Below, one piece after another: positions 24,738 to 34,089 of a stretch of 64,000 bases of DNA. The notes beneath the pieces were generated by a model that was not told the DNA's origin, did not search any database, and saw only the letters and a list, made by a program, of their open reading frames with translations. The DNA is taken from contig DATJGS010000037.1 of NCBI GenBank assembly GCA_035494735.1, forward strand, positions 1 to 64,000, in the 5' to 3' direction. The position numbers and the translations under genes are program-made. Position 1 is the first letter of the stretch. The number at the start of each line of letters is the position of its first letter. Source of the DNA: DATJGS01 sp035494735 (GTDB lineage Bacteria; Eisenbacteria; RBG-16-71-46).

Positions 24738-27578
24738 ATGTCCGCCGGCGCACCCTCCCCGCCCGCCCTGTCGCGCCGCTCCCGCAACTGGCGCCTCGCG
24801 GCGTGCGCGCTGCTCGCGCTCGCGTTCGTGCCGTCGCTCGGTATCGGCTTCCTGCTCGACGACAACTTCCTCGTCGCCCGCGCCGGGCGCTCACTCGCTC
24901 ATGGTGCGCTGCGCTTCGCGATCCGCGGCGACGACGCCGGACTCGTGCTCTGGCCGCACCCGATCCCGGTGCATGTCGAGTTCTTTCGCCCGCTCGTCAT
25001 GCTCTCGCTGTGGGTCGAGCGCCATGTATGGGGCAGCTTCGCTCCGCTCTATCACGTCGACAACGTCCTCATGCACCTGGGCGTCGCCGCACTGCTCGCG
25101 AAGCTGGCGCGACGCCTCGGGCTCTGCGGCAATGCGCTGCGCCTGGCCGTGCTCGGCTGGTGCCTGTCGGTGCCCGGCGTGACCGCCGCGGATTGGGTCG
25201 CGGGCCGCACCGAGATCATCGCCGCCGCGTGCGTGCTGGGCGCGATCCTCGCGTTTCTGGCGTGGCGCGACGGCGGCGGCGCCCGCCCGCTCGCCGTGGC
25301 GGTCGCGTTGAGCGGGCTCGCGGCGTGCGCGAAGGAGAGCGGCGTGATGACGCCTCTGCTGATCGCGATCGCGTCGAACCTGGCGGACGCGGCGCCGCGT
25401 CCGCGCGGGACGGTCGCGACGGACGCGCGCGACGCGGTCGGCGCAGTGCACGCTGGGCGCGGGCCGGACGCCACCGCCGTGCCCGATCGGCGCCCGCTTC
25501 GGCCCTCCACGCCGGTCGCTTACGCGCTCGTCGCGGCGCCGGTGCTGGCCGCATTGTTCGTGCGTTTCGCGGTGCTTCACCTGCGCGCGCCCGAGCCGCC
25601 GTACCTCGAACCGTTGTCGGGCTGGGCGGCGTGGACGCGGCTTGCGCTCAAACTGCCGCTGCAGGCGCTGTTCTCGTTTGCATCGTTCCCCGTGTCGCAC
25701 ATCGGCCCGCTCGACGCCGTGTTCGCGCACCTGCCGCTGCTGCTCGGCGCGCTCGGCGCGGTCGCGGCGGTCGTGATCGTGCTCGCGCGCGCCGCGGGCG
25801 CGTGGCGCGCCCCGTTGTTGCTCGCGTGGTTCGCGGTCGCGCTGGCGCCGAGCCTGCCGGTCGTCGCGACGAGCTTGTACGCGTACTTGCCGATGGCCGG
25901 GCTCGCGCTGCTGCTCGGATTCGCACTCCAGACGAGCGGTCGGCGCGCGTTCGCGATGTGGCTGGGTCTGTGGATCGTTCTCGGCATCGGCGGCAGCGTC
26001 GCGACGTCGCTGGCCGGGCGACGCGCGACACGCGCGGTAGACGAGACGGTCGCATTCGTGGCGCGCGAGACGGCGGATGGCCATACGGCGCGCGTCGCCG
26101 TCATCGACGCGCCCTTCCTCGCGTACGCGCTGCCCGGGGCGTTCCGCCTGGAGCACCCGGAGAACCGCTTCGAAACGTGGTTCGTGAACTGCGATCCCGG
26201 CGTCGCGCCCGGGCAAGCATCCGAGCTGTCGTTCACGGCGGACGGCGCGCTCGACGTGCGATCGCGCGAGGGCGGCTTCTTCCAGTCGCCGATCCAGCGC
26301 TTCCTCGCGTTCGGCGGCCGTCCCGATCGCGCCCGGCCCGCGCCCGGCGCCGCTATGCGTGTCGAGCCGCTCGAGCCGGGGGCGAATCCCGCCGCGGTGC
26401 GCATCTCGTTTCGCGATCGCGCGGCCCGCGACTCGACCTGCGTGATCCAGTTTCGCAGGTGGACGCCGACGCGCGTCACGTGGCCCGGCGGCGCGGCGCC
26501 CGAGTTGCGTTCGAGCGCGGCGCCCGAGTCGAGCTCCGGCCCGCGCTCAGCCCCGCCGCACCGTCCCGACCGGCGCCAGCACGCCGTTGAGTGCGGCCGC
26601 GCCGAGCACACGCAGCGGCGAAGCGCCGCGGCCCCACGTGATGCCGGCCAGCGCGCGCTTGAGCGCGAACGTGCGCGTGAGCCGCGCGAAGCGGCGTCGT
26701 GCGTCGTCGGCGTCGACCTCGGCGAGCGCGGCGACGCCGCCCGAAACGAGCGCGGGACCGATGCCGCTCAAGTAGAACGGATCGATCATCCCGGCGACGC
26801 TGCCGGCCAGGCGGAAGCCGCGCCTCTCGAAGCACGTCGCGCACGGCGTCGCGCCGCGGCGCCGCGTCCAGCCCGGCATGACGATACCCTCCGTGCGCGC
26901 GAGGTCGCGTTCGAACGCGGCGAGCGCCCCGTCTTCGACCGAGCCGCGCGAGAACAGCAGCGCGTACAGGTGGCCGCCGGCCGCCGCGATGTAGCCGTAG
27001 CCCGAGCGCGTGTACGCACCGCGATAGCCAAGCAGCAGCGGCTCGCCGTCCCACGGCATGACCGACACGTAGCCTTCGAGCGGTTCGGAGCGCAGGCCGA
27101 GCGCGTCGAACGCGACGCGGCTGTGTCCAGTGGCCACGATCGTGACGCCGCGCGCCGGCTCGTCGCCGGGCCGGAACGGCGCGCCGAAGCGTACCGGGAT
27201 GCCGCGCGCGAGCGCGAGGTCGAGCAGATGGCGATCGAGCGCGCCCGCCATCGCGCCGCGCACGCAGTTCCAGTGGCGCTTGGAGCCGGGCACGCGCCAC
27301 CCGTTGAGGTACGCGGTCTCCCGCGATACGCGCGTGAAGCAGCGCGCGATCGGGATGCCGAGCCACCGCTCGATGCGCTCGGGGTCTTCGTTCAGGCTGT
27401 GCACGTACGGCAGGTCCGAGGCCATGCCGCCCGGCTCGAGACGCTGCTCCAGCACTTCCACGTCGCGCCCCCACTCCGCGAGCGCAAGCGCCGCGGTAAG
27501 TCCGGCGAGCCCGGCGCCGTAGATGCGCACCGGCTCTGCCGTCGCGCGCAGCACCGGACGGTGCGGGAGTCGCCGTGA
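24738..27578 (+). CDS. TMTC/PMT-like membrane glycosyltransferase with long antisense-overlapping tail
   Basis: The recognisable protein covers 24738 to about 26480 (580 residues). It begins with helix LAACALLALAFVPSLGIGF, then the catalytic-loop look-alike LLDDNFLVARAGRSLAHG. After FFRPLVMLSLWVERHVWG and DWVAGRTEIIAAACVLGAILAFLAW come about nine more helices and a periplasmic beta-rich end. This is the pattern of TMTC/PMT-type mannosyltransferases using polyprenyl-phosphate sugars. No stop follows in frame until 27578, so the formal protein is 946 aa. Its last 340 residues are Arg/Ala-rich and read antisense through the convergent gene at 26547-29612. A frameshift into frame 2 near 26500 would instead end at 26588-26590. 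Start probably leaderless. Confidence 0.7.
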   Translation: MSAGAPSPPALSRRSRNWRLAACALLALAFVPSLGIGFLLDDNFLVARAGRSLAHGALRFAIRGDDAGLVLWPHPIPVHVEFFRPLVMLSLWVERHVWGSFAPLYHVDNVLMHLGVAALLAKLARRLGLCGNALRLAVLGWCLSVPGVTAADWVAGRTEIIAAACVLGAILAFLAWRDGGGARPLAVAVALSGLAACAKESGVMTPLLIAIASNLADAAPRPRGTVATDARDAVGAVHAGRGPDATAVPDRRPLRPSTPVAYALVAAPVLAALFVRFAVLHLRAPEPPYLEPLSGWAAWTRLALKLPLQALFSFASFPVSHIGPLDAVFAHLPLLLGALGAVAAVVIVLARAAGAWRAPLLLAWFAVALAPSLPVVATSLYAYLPMAGLALLLGFALQTSGRRAFAMWLGLWIVLGIGGSVATSLAGRRATRAVDETVAFVARETADGHTARVAVIDAPFLAYALPGAFRLEHPENRFETWFVNCDPGVAPGQASELSFTADGALDVRSREGGFFQSPIQRFLAFGGRPDRARPAPGAAMRVEPLEPGANPAAVRISFRDRAARDSTCVIQFRRWTPTRVTWPGGAAPELRSSAAPESSSGPRSAPPHRPDRRQHAVECGRAEHTQRRSAAAPRDAGQRALERERAREPREAASCVVGVDLGERGDAARNERGTDAAQVERIDHPGDAAGQAEAAPLEARRARRRAAAPRPARHDDTLRAREVAFERGERPVFDRAAREQQRVQVAAGRRDVAVARARVRTAIAKQQRLAVPRHDRHVAFERFGAQAERVERDAAVSSGHDRDAARRLVAGPERRAEAYRDAAREREVEQMAIERARHRAAHAVPVALGAGHAPPVEVRGLPRYAREAARDRDAEPPLDALGVFVQAVHVRQVRGHAARLETLLQHFHVAPPLRERKRRGKSGEPGAVDAHRLCRRAQHRTVRESP

Positions 27579-29612
27579 AGCGGCGAAGCGCCAGGCGATG
27601 AGGCGGGTCGTGAGCAGCGTCGCGGCGGGCAGGACGAGCGCGGCGAGGATCGACACGGCGCCCGCCGGAACGCGCGCGGCGAACACGAGCGCCGCGCCCA
27701 AGGCGGCGCACACCCACAGCGCCGCCACGGCCGCGTCGCGCAGCACCGCGGCGCGCGCGCGGCCGACGCGCGTCGTCCACGTCTGGATGCCCGAACGCAG
27801 GTCGTCGTCCACGTCGGCCAGCTGGTGTTCGAGGATGAACACGACACCGAGCGCGAACAGCCACAGCGCGATCGCGACGGCCAGTGCCGCGGCGCGCGGC
27901 GGCCAGCCGACCACCATGAGGAACGGAACGAGGCGCTGCAGCGCGGCCGCGGAGATCACACCGACGAGCCCGCGCTCCTTGAGCCGGAATGGCGCGCACG
28001 AATACGCGATGCCGAGCACCACCCACAGCGTCGCGAGCGCGGCCGTCGCGAAACCGAGCGCGACGCTCATCGCGAGCCCGGCGCCGATCGCGGCGACGGC
28101 CAGCGCACGCTTCATGCGCACCTCTCGCGGCGGGCGCGGCGCGCCGAGCTTGCCGCGATCGGCGTCGCGATCCGCGACGTCGTTCACGAGATAGCCGGCG
28201 GCGACCAGCAGGCTCTGCAGCACGAGAATCCACGCGATGCGCGCGATCGTCGCGCCGATGCCCTGAGGCGCGCCGGCCGCGTACGCCGCGATCGCGACGA
28301 GCACGATCGGCCAATGCACGATCCAATCGGCGACGCGAAGGAATCGCCACGTCTCGCGCAGCGAACGGACGAGCGCCCGCTCGCGCCGCGCACCGGCGAA
28401 CGCGATCTCGCGGCGCTCGACGCGCCCGGTATCGATGCGCACGGCCGCGCCGCCGCGCGCCACGCGGTAGCGGCGCCCGCGCCACTCCATCGTGGGTCGG
28501 AGCACGGCCGGGATCCACGCGACGCTCGCGACGAGTTCGGACACCGGCCAGGCCGCGTACAGCCAGGCCGGCCGCCGCGCGCGCACGAAACCTCGCTCGA
28601 TGGTGGCGAAGCTCAGGAATCGCGTCGCGAGCACCACGCCCCCGGCGACGCGCAGCAGCGGCGTGGGGCCGAACGCGAGCGCCGCGAGCGCGAGCGTCGC
28701 GTGGAGCCGCAGCCAGACGAATCCGGCGAACGTGGGAAGCGCGAGCGCGCGCCACAGCGACACGTGCCAGCGGCGGATCTGGCGCGCGCACTCGCCGAGC
28801 GGGATACGCACGCGCCGGAGGGTGACGGGCTCGCGATGGAGCGCGATCGTAAAGCCGGCACGGCGCACGGCGCGGGCCAGGCCGGTGTCCATCAGCATGC
28901 GACCGCGGAGCGGCGCGAGTTCGCCCGCCGCGACCAGCGCGTCGCGCCGAATCGCGAGGCAGGCGCCGTTCGCGAGCGCGAGTCGCCCCCACGCGGCGCC
29001 GATCGCGAACAGCCCGATGAGATCCGTGTGCATGAGATCGGACACCAGCGCCGCGCCCCAACCGCGCGCCTCGCGATGCACCGGCACGCACGTCGCAAGC
29101 CCGACGCGCGGCCCGCCGAGAGTGCCGAGCAGTCCCGCGAGGAACTCGTGATGCGGCAGGCGCACGTCGCTGTCCACGAACACGAGGCGCGCACCTCGCG
29201 CGGCCGCGACGCCGGCTTCAAGCAGATGCACCTTGGAGGGCGCGTCGCCCGCCGAGCCGGCGATGACGACGCGAACGTCGGCGCCCGCGCTGTCGCCCCG
29301 AACGCCGGCGCCGTCACGATCGCGGCGGAGGAGCGGGCCGAGGGCCGCGAGCGCCGACTCGTCGTCGCGTTCGGCCGCCAGCACGACTTCGAGCGCGCCT
29401 GCCACGCGCTGCGAGGCCAGCGCACGCACGTTGTCCGCCAGGTCCTCATCGACACCGCACAGCGGAACGATCACGGACGTCGCGAGTCCGCTGTCCGCCT
29501 CCTCGCGCACCCGCCGCCGGCGAAACGCGATCGCGGCGTGCAGCGCATACGAGGCGGAGACCGCCGCGGGCGTCACGATGAGAACGAGGATCAGCGATTG
29601 CAGCACGCTCAC
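26547..29612 (-). CDS. Three-domain fusion: GT21 glycosyltransferase, UbiA prenyltransferase, FAD reductase
   Basis: 1021-residue membrane protein. Residues 1-400 match ceramide-glucosyltransferase-like GT21 enzymes (HpnI type): N-terminal helix, DSD at 147-149, Asp242, the (Q/R)xxRW motif QIRRW at 278-282, and the end EWRGRRYRV. Residues about 420-685 are a UbiA-type prenyltransferase with NDVADRDAD (477-485) and a second acidic motif DVDDDLRSG near 600, plus several helices. Residues 695-1021 are an FAD Rossmann oxidoreductase with GAGLAGLTAALALAEWG (699 on), TIVATGHS and a GMIDPFYLSGIGPALVSGG segment like geranylgeranyl reductases. It is the last gene of the SDR and OleA-like operon (22-nt gap). 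It probably glycosylates and modifies a prenyl or acyl lipid; the fusion is new to me. Confidence 0.85.
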   Translation of the reverse strand: MSVLQSLILVLIVTPAAVSASYALHAAIAFRRRRVREEADSGLATSVIVPLCGVDEDLADNVRALASQRVAGALEVVLAAERDDESALAALGPLLRRDRDGAGVRGDSAGADVRVVIAGSAGDAPSKVHLLEAGVAAARGARLVFVDSDVRLPHHEFLAGLLGTLGGPRVGLATCVPVHREARGWGAALVSDLMHTDLIGLFAIGAAWGRLALANGACLAIRRDALVAAGELAPLRGRMLMDTGLARAVRRAGFTIALHREPVTLRRVRIPLGECARQIRRWHVSLWRALALPTFAGFVWLRLHATLALAALAFGPTPLLRVAGGVVLATRFLSFATIERGFVRARRPAWLYAAWPVSELVASVAWIPAVLRPTMEWRGRRYRVARGGAAVRIDTGRVERREIAFAGARRERALVRSLRETWRFLRVADWIVHWPIVLVAIAAYAAGAPQGIGATIARIAWILVLQSLLVAAGYLVNDVADRDADRGKLGAPRPPREVRMKRALAVAAIGAGLAMSVALGFATAALATLWVVLGIAYSCAPFRLKERGLVGVISAAALQRLVPFLMVVGWPPRAAALAVAIALWLFALGVVFILEHQLADVDDDLRSGIQTWTTRVGRARAAVLRDAAVAALWVCAALGAALVFAARVPAGAVSILAALVLPAATLLTTRLIAWRFAASRRLPHRPVLRATAEPVRIYGAGLAGLTAALALAEWGRDVEVLEQRLEPGGMASDLPYVHSLNEDPERIERWLGIPIARCFTRVSRETAYLNGWRVPGSKRHWNCVRGAMAGALDRHLLDLALARGIPVRFGAPFRPGDEPARGVTIVATGHSRVAFDALGLRSEPLEGYVSVMPWDGEPLLLGYRGAYTRSGYGYIAAAGGHLYALLFSRGSVEDGALAAFERDLARTEGIVMPGWTRRRGATPCATCFERRGFRLAGSVAGMIDPFYLSGIGPALVSGGVAALAEVDADDARRRFARLTRTFALKRALAGITWGRGASPLRVLGAAALNGVLAPVGTVRRG

Positions 29613-29634
29613 GCGGCCTCCTCGGATCCCGACC

Positions 29635-30672
29635 CTACCAGCGCAGGCGGCAGAATCCCGTCGTCACGCCGGCGCTGGCCATCACCATCAGCACGCGGTG
29701 GCCACGTTCGAGGCGTCCGCTGTCGACGGCCAACGACAGCGCGAGCGGCAGTGACGCCGACACCGTGTTGCCGTGGCGCGTGAACGTCTCGACGAGGCGT
29801 CCGGTGTCGAGCTTGAGTCGCTTGACCACGCTGCGCGCGGCCGGGACGCTCGTCGAGTGGCCGACGATGACGTCGTGCGGCATGCGCGAGATGCACGGGT
29901 CCGACCAGTACAGCTGCTCGAGATCCGCGATGGCCGCGTTGTTGAGATCGGTGGCGTGCGCGAAGAAGCTGAGCGGGCGATGCCCGTTCGCGCCCGCCTC
30001 GGGCAGGTACTGCGCCGCGTTCGGCAGCGGGATCTGACACAGGCCGTGCAACTCGCCGCGCGTGCGGAACACGCGGTAGAACTCGTCCGGCTCGTCGCCG
30101 GCTTCGAGCACGGCGGCGGTCGCGGCCTCGCCGACGGTGAAGCCCGCGCCCAGGTGCTCGAGGTCGTCGGCCGACTGGAAGTCCCAGCGGATGTACTCCT
30201 CGAAGTTGAATTCGCAGTTCAGCAGCAGCACGCGTCGAGCGCCGCCGCCGTGGATCATGTGCCGCGCCACGTCGAGCGCGCGCACCCAGCTGGCGCAGGC
30301 GTCGAGGATGTCGAAGCACGTCGCGGACGTGAGGCCGAGCGCGCTCTGGAACACGTTCGCGGTCGCCGGCTCGAGGAAGCCGCGGCCGACCCCGACGTAA
30401 ATGAGCAGGTCGACGTCGCCGGGATCGAGTCCGGCGCGCTCGAGAGCGCGGCGCCCGGCGAGGATTCCGAAGTCGAGCGCGCGCTCGCCGTCCGCGCGGT
30501 GATGGCGCGTCACCGCGCCGGTGCGCTCGAAGTATCCGCGGAGCGCCGTCTCGAACGCGGGCCGCCGTTCGCCGCCGATCGACCCGTTCGTCTCGCAGAG
30601 GATGCGCGCGATGAGATCGTCGTTCGTCACCACGCGCGAGGGCAACGCGTGAGCGACGCTGCGGATGCGCAC
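29635..30672 (-). CDS. OleA-like beta-ketoacyl-ACP synthase III
   Basis: 345-aa thiolase-fold condensing enzyme. The catalytic triad is visible: Cys126 (DILDACASW), His272 (GHSTS) and Asn302 (RHGNTVSAS). The segment GRGFLEPATAN resembles YLEPSTAS of OleA. There a Glu 26 residues before the catalytic Cys acts as base in head-to-head acyl-CoA condensation, as I recall; here Glu101 lies 25 before Cys126. FabH lacks this Glu. GTG 30672 overlaps the stop of the SDR gene by one base (TAGTG) and has GAGGAG 5 nt upstream. Suggested role: condensing two acyl chains, feeding the fusion enzyme downstream. A DarB-like or FabH role is the alternative. Confidence 0.85.
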   Translation of the reverse strand: MRIRSVAHALPSRVVTNDDLIARILCETNGSIGGERRPAFETALRGYFERTGAVTRHHRADGERALDFGILAGRRALERAGLDPGDVDLLIYVGVGRGFLEPATANVFQSALGLTSATCFDILDACASWVRALDVARHMIHGGGARRVLLLNCEFNFEEYIRWDFQSADDLEHLGAGFTVGEAATAAVLEAGDEPDEFYRVFRTRGELHGLCQIPLPNAAQYLPEAGANGHRPLSFFAHATDLNNAAIADLEQLYWSDPCISRMPHDVIVGHSTSVPAARSVVKRLKLDTGRLVETFTRHGNTVSASLPLALSLAVDSGRLERGHRVLMVMASAGVTTGFCRLRW

Positions 30673-31757
30673 TAGCGCTCCTCGGCCACGGACGGCAGCG
30701 TCGCCGCCGCCGTCGCATCCTCCACACGCGGTACGTCGACCACGGCCGCGGCCAGCGCGGCGGCCGGTCGCTCGCGCCCGCGCAACGCCACGGCCACGGC
30801 GCGGGCCACCGCCGAGGCGATCGGCGTCTCGCCGCGCCAGCCCAGATCGGCCGCGGCGCGGGTCGTGTCGACACGGGCGTCTGCGGCCATCACCCAGCCC
30901 TCGAATCGCGTGAGCAGCGGCGGGCGCCGGGTGAGCAGCGACAGCGTTTCGGTCCACGTCGCGAGCGCGGACAGCGCGGTGCGCGAGATGCGTCGCCGCG
31001 GCGGCTCGAGACCGGCCGCGTTCGCGTGCGCCGCCCACAGCGCGCGCTGGGTGACGCGCTCCTCGCCGCACAGCGCGTACGCGCGGCCCTGGAGGCCGGC
31101 GCCTTCGACGGCCTGCAGCGCGGCGTCGGCCACATCCTCGGCCGCGACGCAGGGCACGATGTTGTCGCCGCGGCCCACGATCATGGCGCGCCCGCTGCGC
31201 AAGGCATCGAGCATGCGTGGCGTCGCGTGACGATCGCGCGCGCCGAACACGAGTCCGGGGCGCAGCACGACCACGCCCATCGACGAGCCAAGGCCCGCGG
31301 CGCGCGCTTCGTTCTCGGCCTTCACTTTGAGACGCGCATACGTGTTCCATCTCGGCACGCGCGGCCACAGCGCCGACTCTTCGCGCAGCGTGCCGCGTGC
31401 CTGCGGCGGACGGTGCACCGCGAGCGTGCTCATGTGCACGAAGCGGCGGATGCCCGCCCACAGCGCCGCGGACAGGACGTTGCGCGTGCCCTGCAGCGTC
31501 ACGCGCTCCTGCGTCTCGCGGTCGGCGCCGGGCCCGAACTCGGCCGCGCAGTGCACGACCGCGTCGGCGCGGCGCAGCGCGTCGGCCAGTGAGTCGGGGT
31601 TGGTAACGTCGCCGCGCACGATGCGCGCGAAGCGGGCGGCCCGCGTCGCGAGTTCCGGCCGGCGGGCGACGACGATGACGTCATGTCCGCGCGCCGCGGC
31701 GCGTTCGACCACGTGCGAGCCGATGAATCCGGTGCCGCCGGTGACCACGATCTTCAT
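30672..31757 (-). CDS. Extended SDR, 3beta-HSD/OleD-like
   Basis: 361-aa NAD(P)-dependent reductase. The N-terminal Rossmann motif GGTGFIGSHV, VHCAAEFGPG, the active Ser in VHMSTLAVH and YARLKVKAE (YxxxK) place it in the extended SDR family with 3beta-hydroxysteroid dehydrogenase and OleD. FDHxxL-like RPGLVFGARDRH and a C-terminal substrate lobe follow. The last 45 residues are Ala/Val-rich. It is the first gene of the operon with the OleA-like enzyme and the tripartite fusion, so reduction of a beta-keto lipid is the simplest proposal. GGAGC precedes ATG 31757. Confidence 0.88.
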   Translation of the reverse strand: MKIVVTGGTGFIGSHVVERAAARGHDVIVVARRPELATRAARFARIVRGDVTNPDSLADALRRADAVVHCAAEFGPGADRETQERVTLQGTRNVLSAALWAGIRRFVHMSTLAVHRPPQARGTLREESALWPRVPRWNTYARLKVKAENEARAAGLGSSMGVVVLRPGLVFGARDRHATPRMLDALRSGRAMIVGRGDNIVPCVAAEDVADAALQAVEGAGLQGRAYALCGEERVTQRALWAAHANAAGLEPPRRRISRTALSALATWTETLSLLTRRPPLLTRFEGWVMAADARVDTTRAAADLGWRGETPIASAVARAVAVALRGRERPAAALAAAVVDVPRVEDATAAATLPSVAEER

Positions 31758-31990
31758 GAGTTCGCTCCGTCGAACCGCCGACGGCCTCCACGGGTGAGAG
31801 CTTGCGTGCCCGTTCCGCCGCATCCTACCCCACGGACCCCCAATGCACTCCAGCATTCGCCACGAACGAGGCAAGGGCCCGGACGGGCACGGGGGTTCGA
31901 GCCGCGTGAAACATGCCTGGGAGCGCACTCGCGAAGGCCGCGCTATTGTGCTGTTCTCAACGCCCCGCGGTTGCTCGAGGAGGACAGCAC

Positions 31991-32449
31991 GTGGATCCTG
32001 AACTCGTTGCTCGTCGGTTCTTCGAAGAGGTCTGGAACGCTCGGCGACTGCACGTAGTCGACGAGATCATCGCGGCGGATTGCGTGACCCGCCAGCTGCG
32101 ATCCGCCGATGCGCCGATGCCATCCGCGCCCCGGGGTCCCGAGGCTCTCAAGGAGCACATCTTGAGCTGGCTCGCCGCGTTTCCCGACCTGAAGTGGGAG
32201 ATCGATTCGGTGGTTGCCGAGGGTGAGCGCGTTGTGACGTGGGCCGTGGCGCACGGCACCCACCAGGGTCCCTGGCTCGGGATCGGCCCCACCGAGCGGC
32301 GGGTCGCGATTCGCTGCGTCGTACTCCATCGCGTCGTGGACGGGCGGATCGTCGAGGACTGGGTGGTGACTGAAGCGCTCGGCTTCTTCCAGCAGCTCGG
32401 ACTGATCCCGGACACGCCGACGCTGATCGCGAATGCCGCCGGCCGCTGA
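31991..32449 (+). CDS. SnoaL-like ester cyclase/hydratase-fold protein
   Basis: 152-aa NTF2-fold protein of the SnoaL family. The pattern RRFFEEVWNARRLHVVDEIIAADCV, GPEALKEHILSWLAAFPDLKWEIDSVVAEGERVVTWAVAHGTH and GRIVEDWVVTEALGFFQQLG is the full family signature. Members are polyketide cyclases or uncharacterised hydrolases. GTG 31991 is chosen for GAGGAGG 6 nt upstream. It is divergent from the lipid operon across 233 nt. Confidence 0.85.
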   Translation: MDPELVARRFFEEVWNARRLHVVDEIIAADCVTRQLRSADAPMPSAPRGPEALKEHILSWLAAFPDLKWEIDSVVAEGERVVTWAVAHGTHQGPWLGIGPTERRVAIRCVVLHRVVDGRIVEDWVVTEALGFFQQLGLIPDTPTLIANAAGR

Positions 32450-32483
32450 GTCAGGCCGGCCTCACTCGCACATCGACATGAGC

Positions 32484-33560
32484 CTAGTTCGCGACGAACT
32501 GCTTGCCTCGGGAGGGAGCCGCGGCGTTGATGTTGTGAAATGTGAACGGCAGCCCCTGATCGTGAAACAGTCGCGGGCCTGACTGCAGTTGATAGTGCAC
32601 GTGTGGCCCGAATGCGTTTCCCGAGTTCCCCAATTTTCCGATCACCTGCCCGGCGGCGACTCGCTCCCCTACCGTGACGGTGAGTGACCCCTGTTGCATG
32701 TGCATCATCACGCTGTATTCGGAATTGCCGTGGTCAATCATGACGCAATTCCCCGCAGCTGCCATGACCGGATCCGGCAGGGCATCGTACAACTCGGCGT
32801 CTTGTCCCCTGTGCGGGTTGTCGGGCACATCATTGCGTGCGTAGGTCACGATTCCAGCCGCGGGAGCAAGGATCTCACGACCCCATCCCACGGCCGACGC
32901 ATTGTCGTCGCTATCCTTCTTCGCTTCTGCCCAGTTGTCGTCCAAGCCGCGTAGATCCAGAGCAAACTCAGAACCCGAGTCGCCGCCATGGAAGCCGCCA
33001 TGGCCGCCGTTCGTGATCCAGTCCTGCCCAACGACACCCGGACCACGAAAGGGAACGATGAGCGATGTCTTCTGCTGGTAGTACTGAACGGGAATCCTCA
33101 ACACCTGTTCCGCCCGGCGCCCCTTGGCGTCTGCGACGACTACCCGGACGTCCGCGGAGCCAATCGCCAGCGCCTGGGGGCAGCGGAAATAGAAATGCAG
33201 GTCAAATGCTTCGGGCAGCGTGAACATGCGCTTGGGAGACGAGACCGGAGTGTCCGACAACAGCCGATAGTGCGCCCCTTTGATCTTCGCCAGCTGTTCG
33301 GTCGTCCACTGCTGTCTCTCGACGGTGGATCGGCCGTTGGAAAGCTCCACGGTGGCGGACAACGGGGTGAGCGCAGTGTCGCCGGGGCAGATCACGGCGA
33401 TATCGAAGACAAACGATGACGTTCCGGTGTTCCCAGGGTCGTCGACCTTGTAGACGAGTGCCGGGACGACCTGCAGTCGAAAGTCGGGCTGATCGGCCCG
33501 TGAAGGCTGGACGGCGACCCAGCCCGCAAGCAAGGCGAGAACCGGCAGAACTCGACTCAT
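32484..33560 (-). CDS. Secreted M23 peptidase
   Basis: 358 aa. A signal peptide (residues 1-21, ending PSRADQ) is followed by a beta-rich domain with no recognised family (about 30-165). The C-terminal M23/LytM zinc peptidase domain follows. Metal ligands lie in GGHGGFHGGDSGSEFALDLR (H...D) and GPHVHYQL (HxH). VMIDHGNSEYSVMMHM and the lysostaphin-like TVTVGERVAAGQVIGKLGNSG complete the fold. Such enzymes cut peptidoglycan cross-links or act as inactive activators; here the ligand set looks complete. AGGAGGT lies 8 nt before ATG 33560. GC content is lower than in its neighbours. Confidence 0.88.
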   Translation of the reverse strand: MSRVLPVLALLAGWVAVQPSRADQPDFRLQVVPALVYKVDDPGNTGTSSFVFDIAVICPGDTALTPLSATVELSNGRSTVERQQWTTEQLAKIKGAHYRLLSDTPVSSPKRMFTLPEAFDLHFYFRCPQALAIGSADVRVVVADAKGRRAEQVLRIPVQYYQQKTSLIVPFRGPGVVGQDWITNGGHGGFHGGDSGSEFALDLRGLDDNWAEAKKDSDDNASAVGWGREILAPAAGIVTYARNDVPDNPHRGQDAELYDALPDPVMAAAGNCVMIDHGNSEYSVMMHMQQGSLTVTVGERVAAGQVIGKLGNSGNAFGPHVHYQLQSGPRLFHDQGLPFTFHNINAAAPSRGKQFVAN

Positions 33561-34089
33561 CTCGGTGCACCTCCTGCGCGTTGCGGCGGGCGAAGGCCGC
33601 GGACTGACGTTGCCGCCATGCCGTGTGGTGCCGGGATCGAAATTCGCTCTGCCGCGGTCACAAACGATGGATTGGACGGAACGGGCGCTCGGATGGTTGG
33701 AATGCCGGGCGCCTGCTCGACGGCCCGCAGCGAGAGTCCAGGCGACACACCCTCGGGTGGCGAGGTGACGTGTTCGACCCCGCTGACCGGCGGCCCTCAA
33801 CCCGCGAAACGTCGGCAGGCTAGTGCGGCCTCTCGGGCCCGCAAAGGACAGCTTCCACACGATTCCCGCCAGCCCTTTGCTCCCCGAACTCACCCGGGTC
33901 GAGCGTCCAGTTCGCGGTGACGCTGGTGTCCATGAGGGGAGGCCGGCGATTTCGTGGCGGGGCTCGAGCCGCGCTGCACGCCCACGCGATGGTCGTTGCG
34001 TCGCGGCACCACCGGGGCTACGGTCACATTCGTCCTCGGCGGAATCCGACGCCACGTATGCGGATGACATTCATCGATCGAGGTTTCGT
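33561..34089. other. Intergenic stretch with no feature seen
   Basis: 529 nt between the leftward M23 peptidase gene and a rightward secreted-protein gene. It should hold two divergent promoters. I see no long repeat, tRNA-like fold or convincing coding region; short open frames in it lack ribosome sites and recognisable protein sequence. Confidence 0.4.

Noticed and set aside
33618..33920. Short rightward open frame in the intergenic stretch
   Set aside because: No ribosome site, no recognisable sequence and no typical third-position GC pattern by eye.
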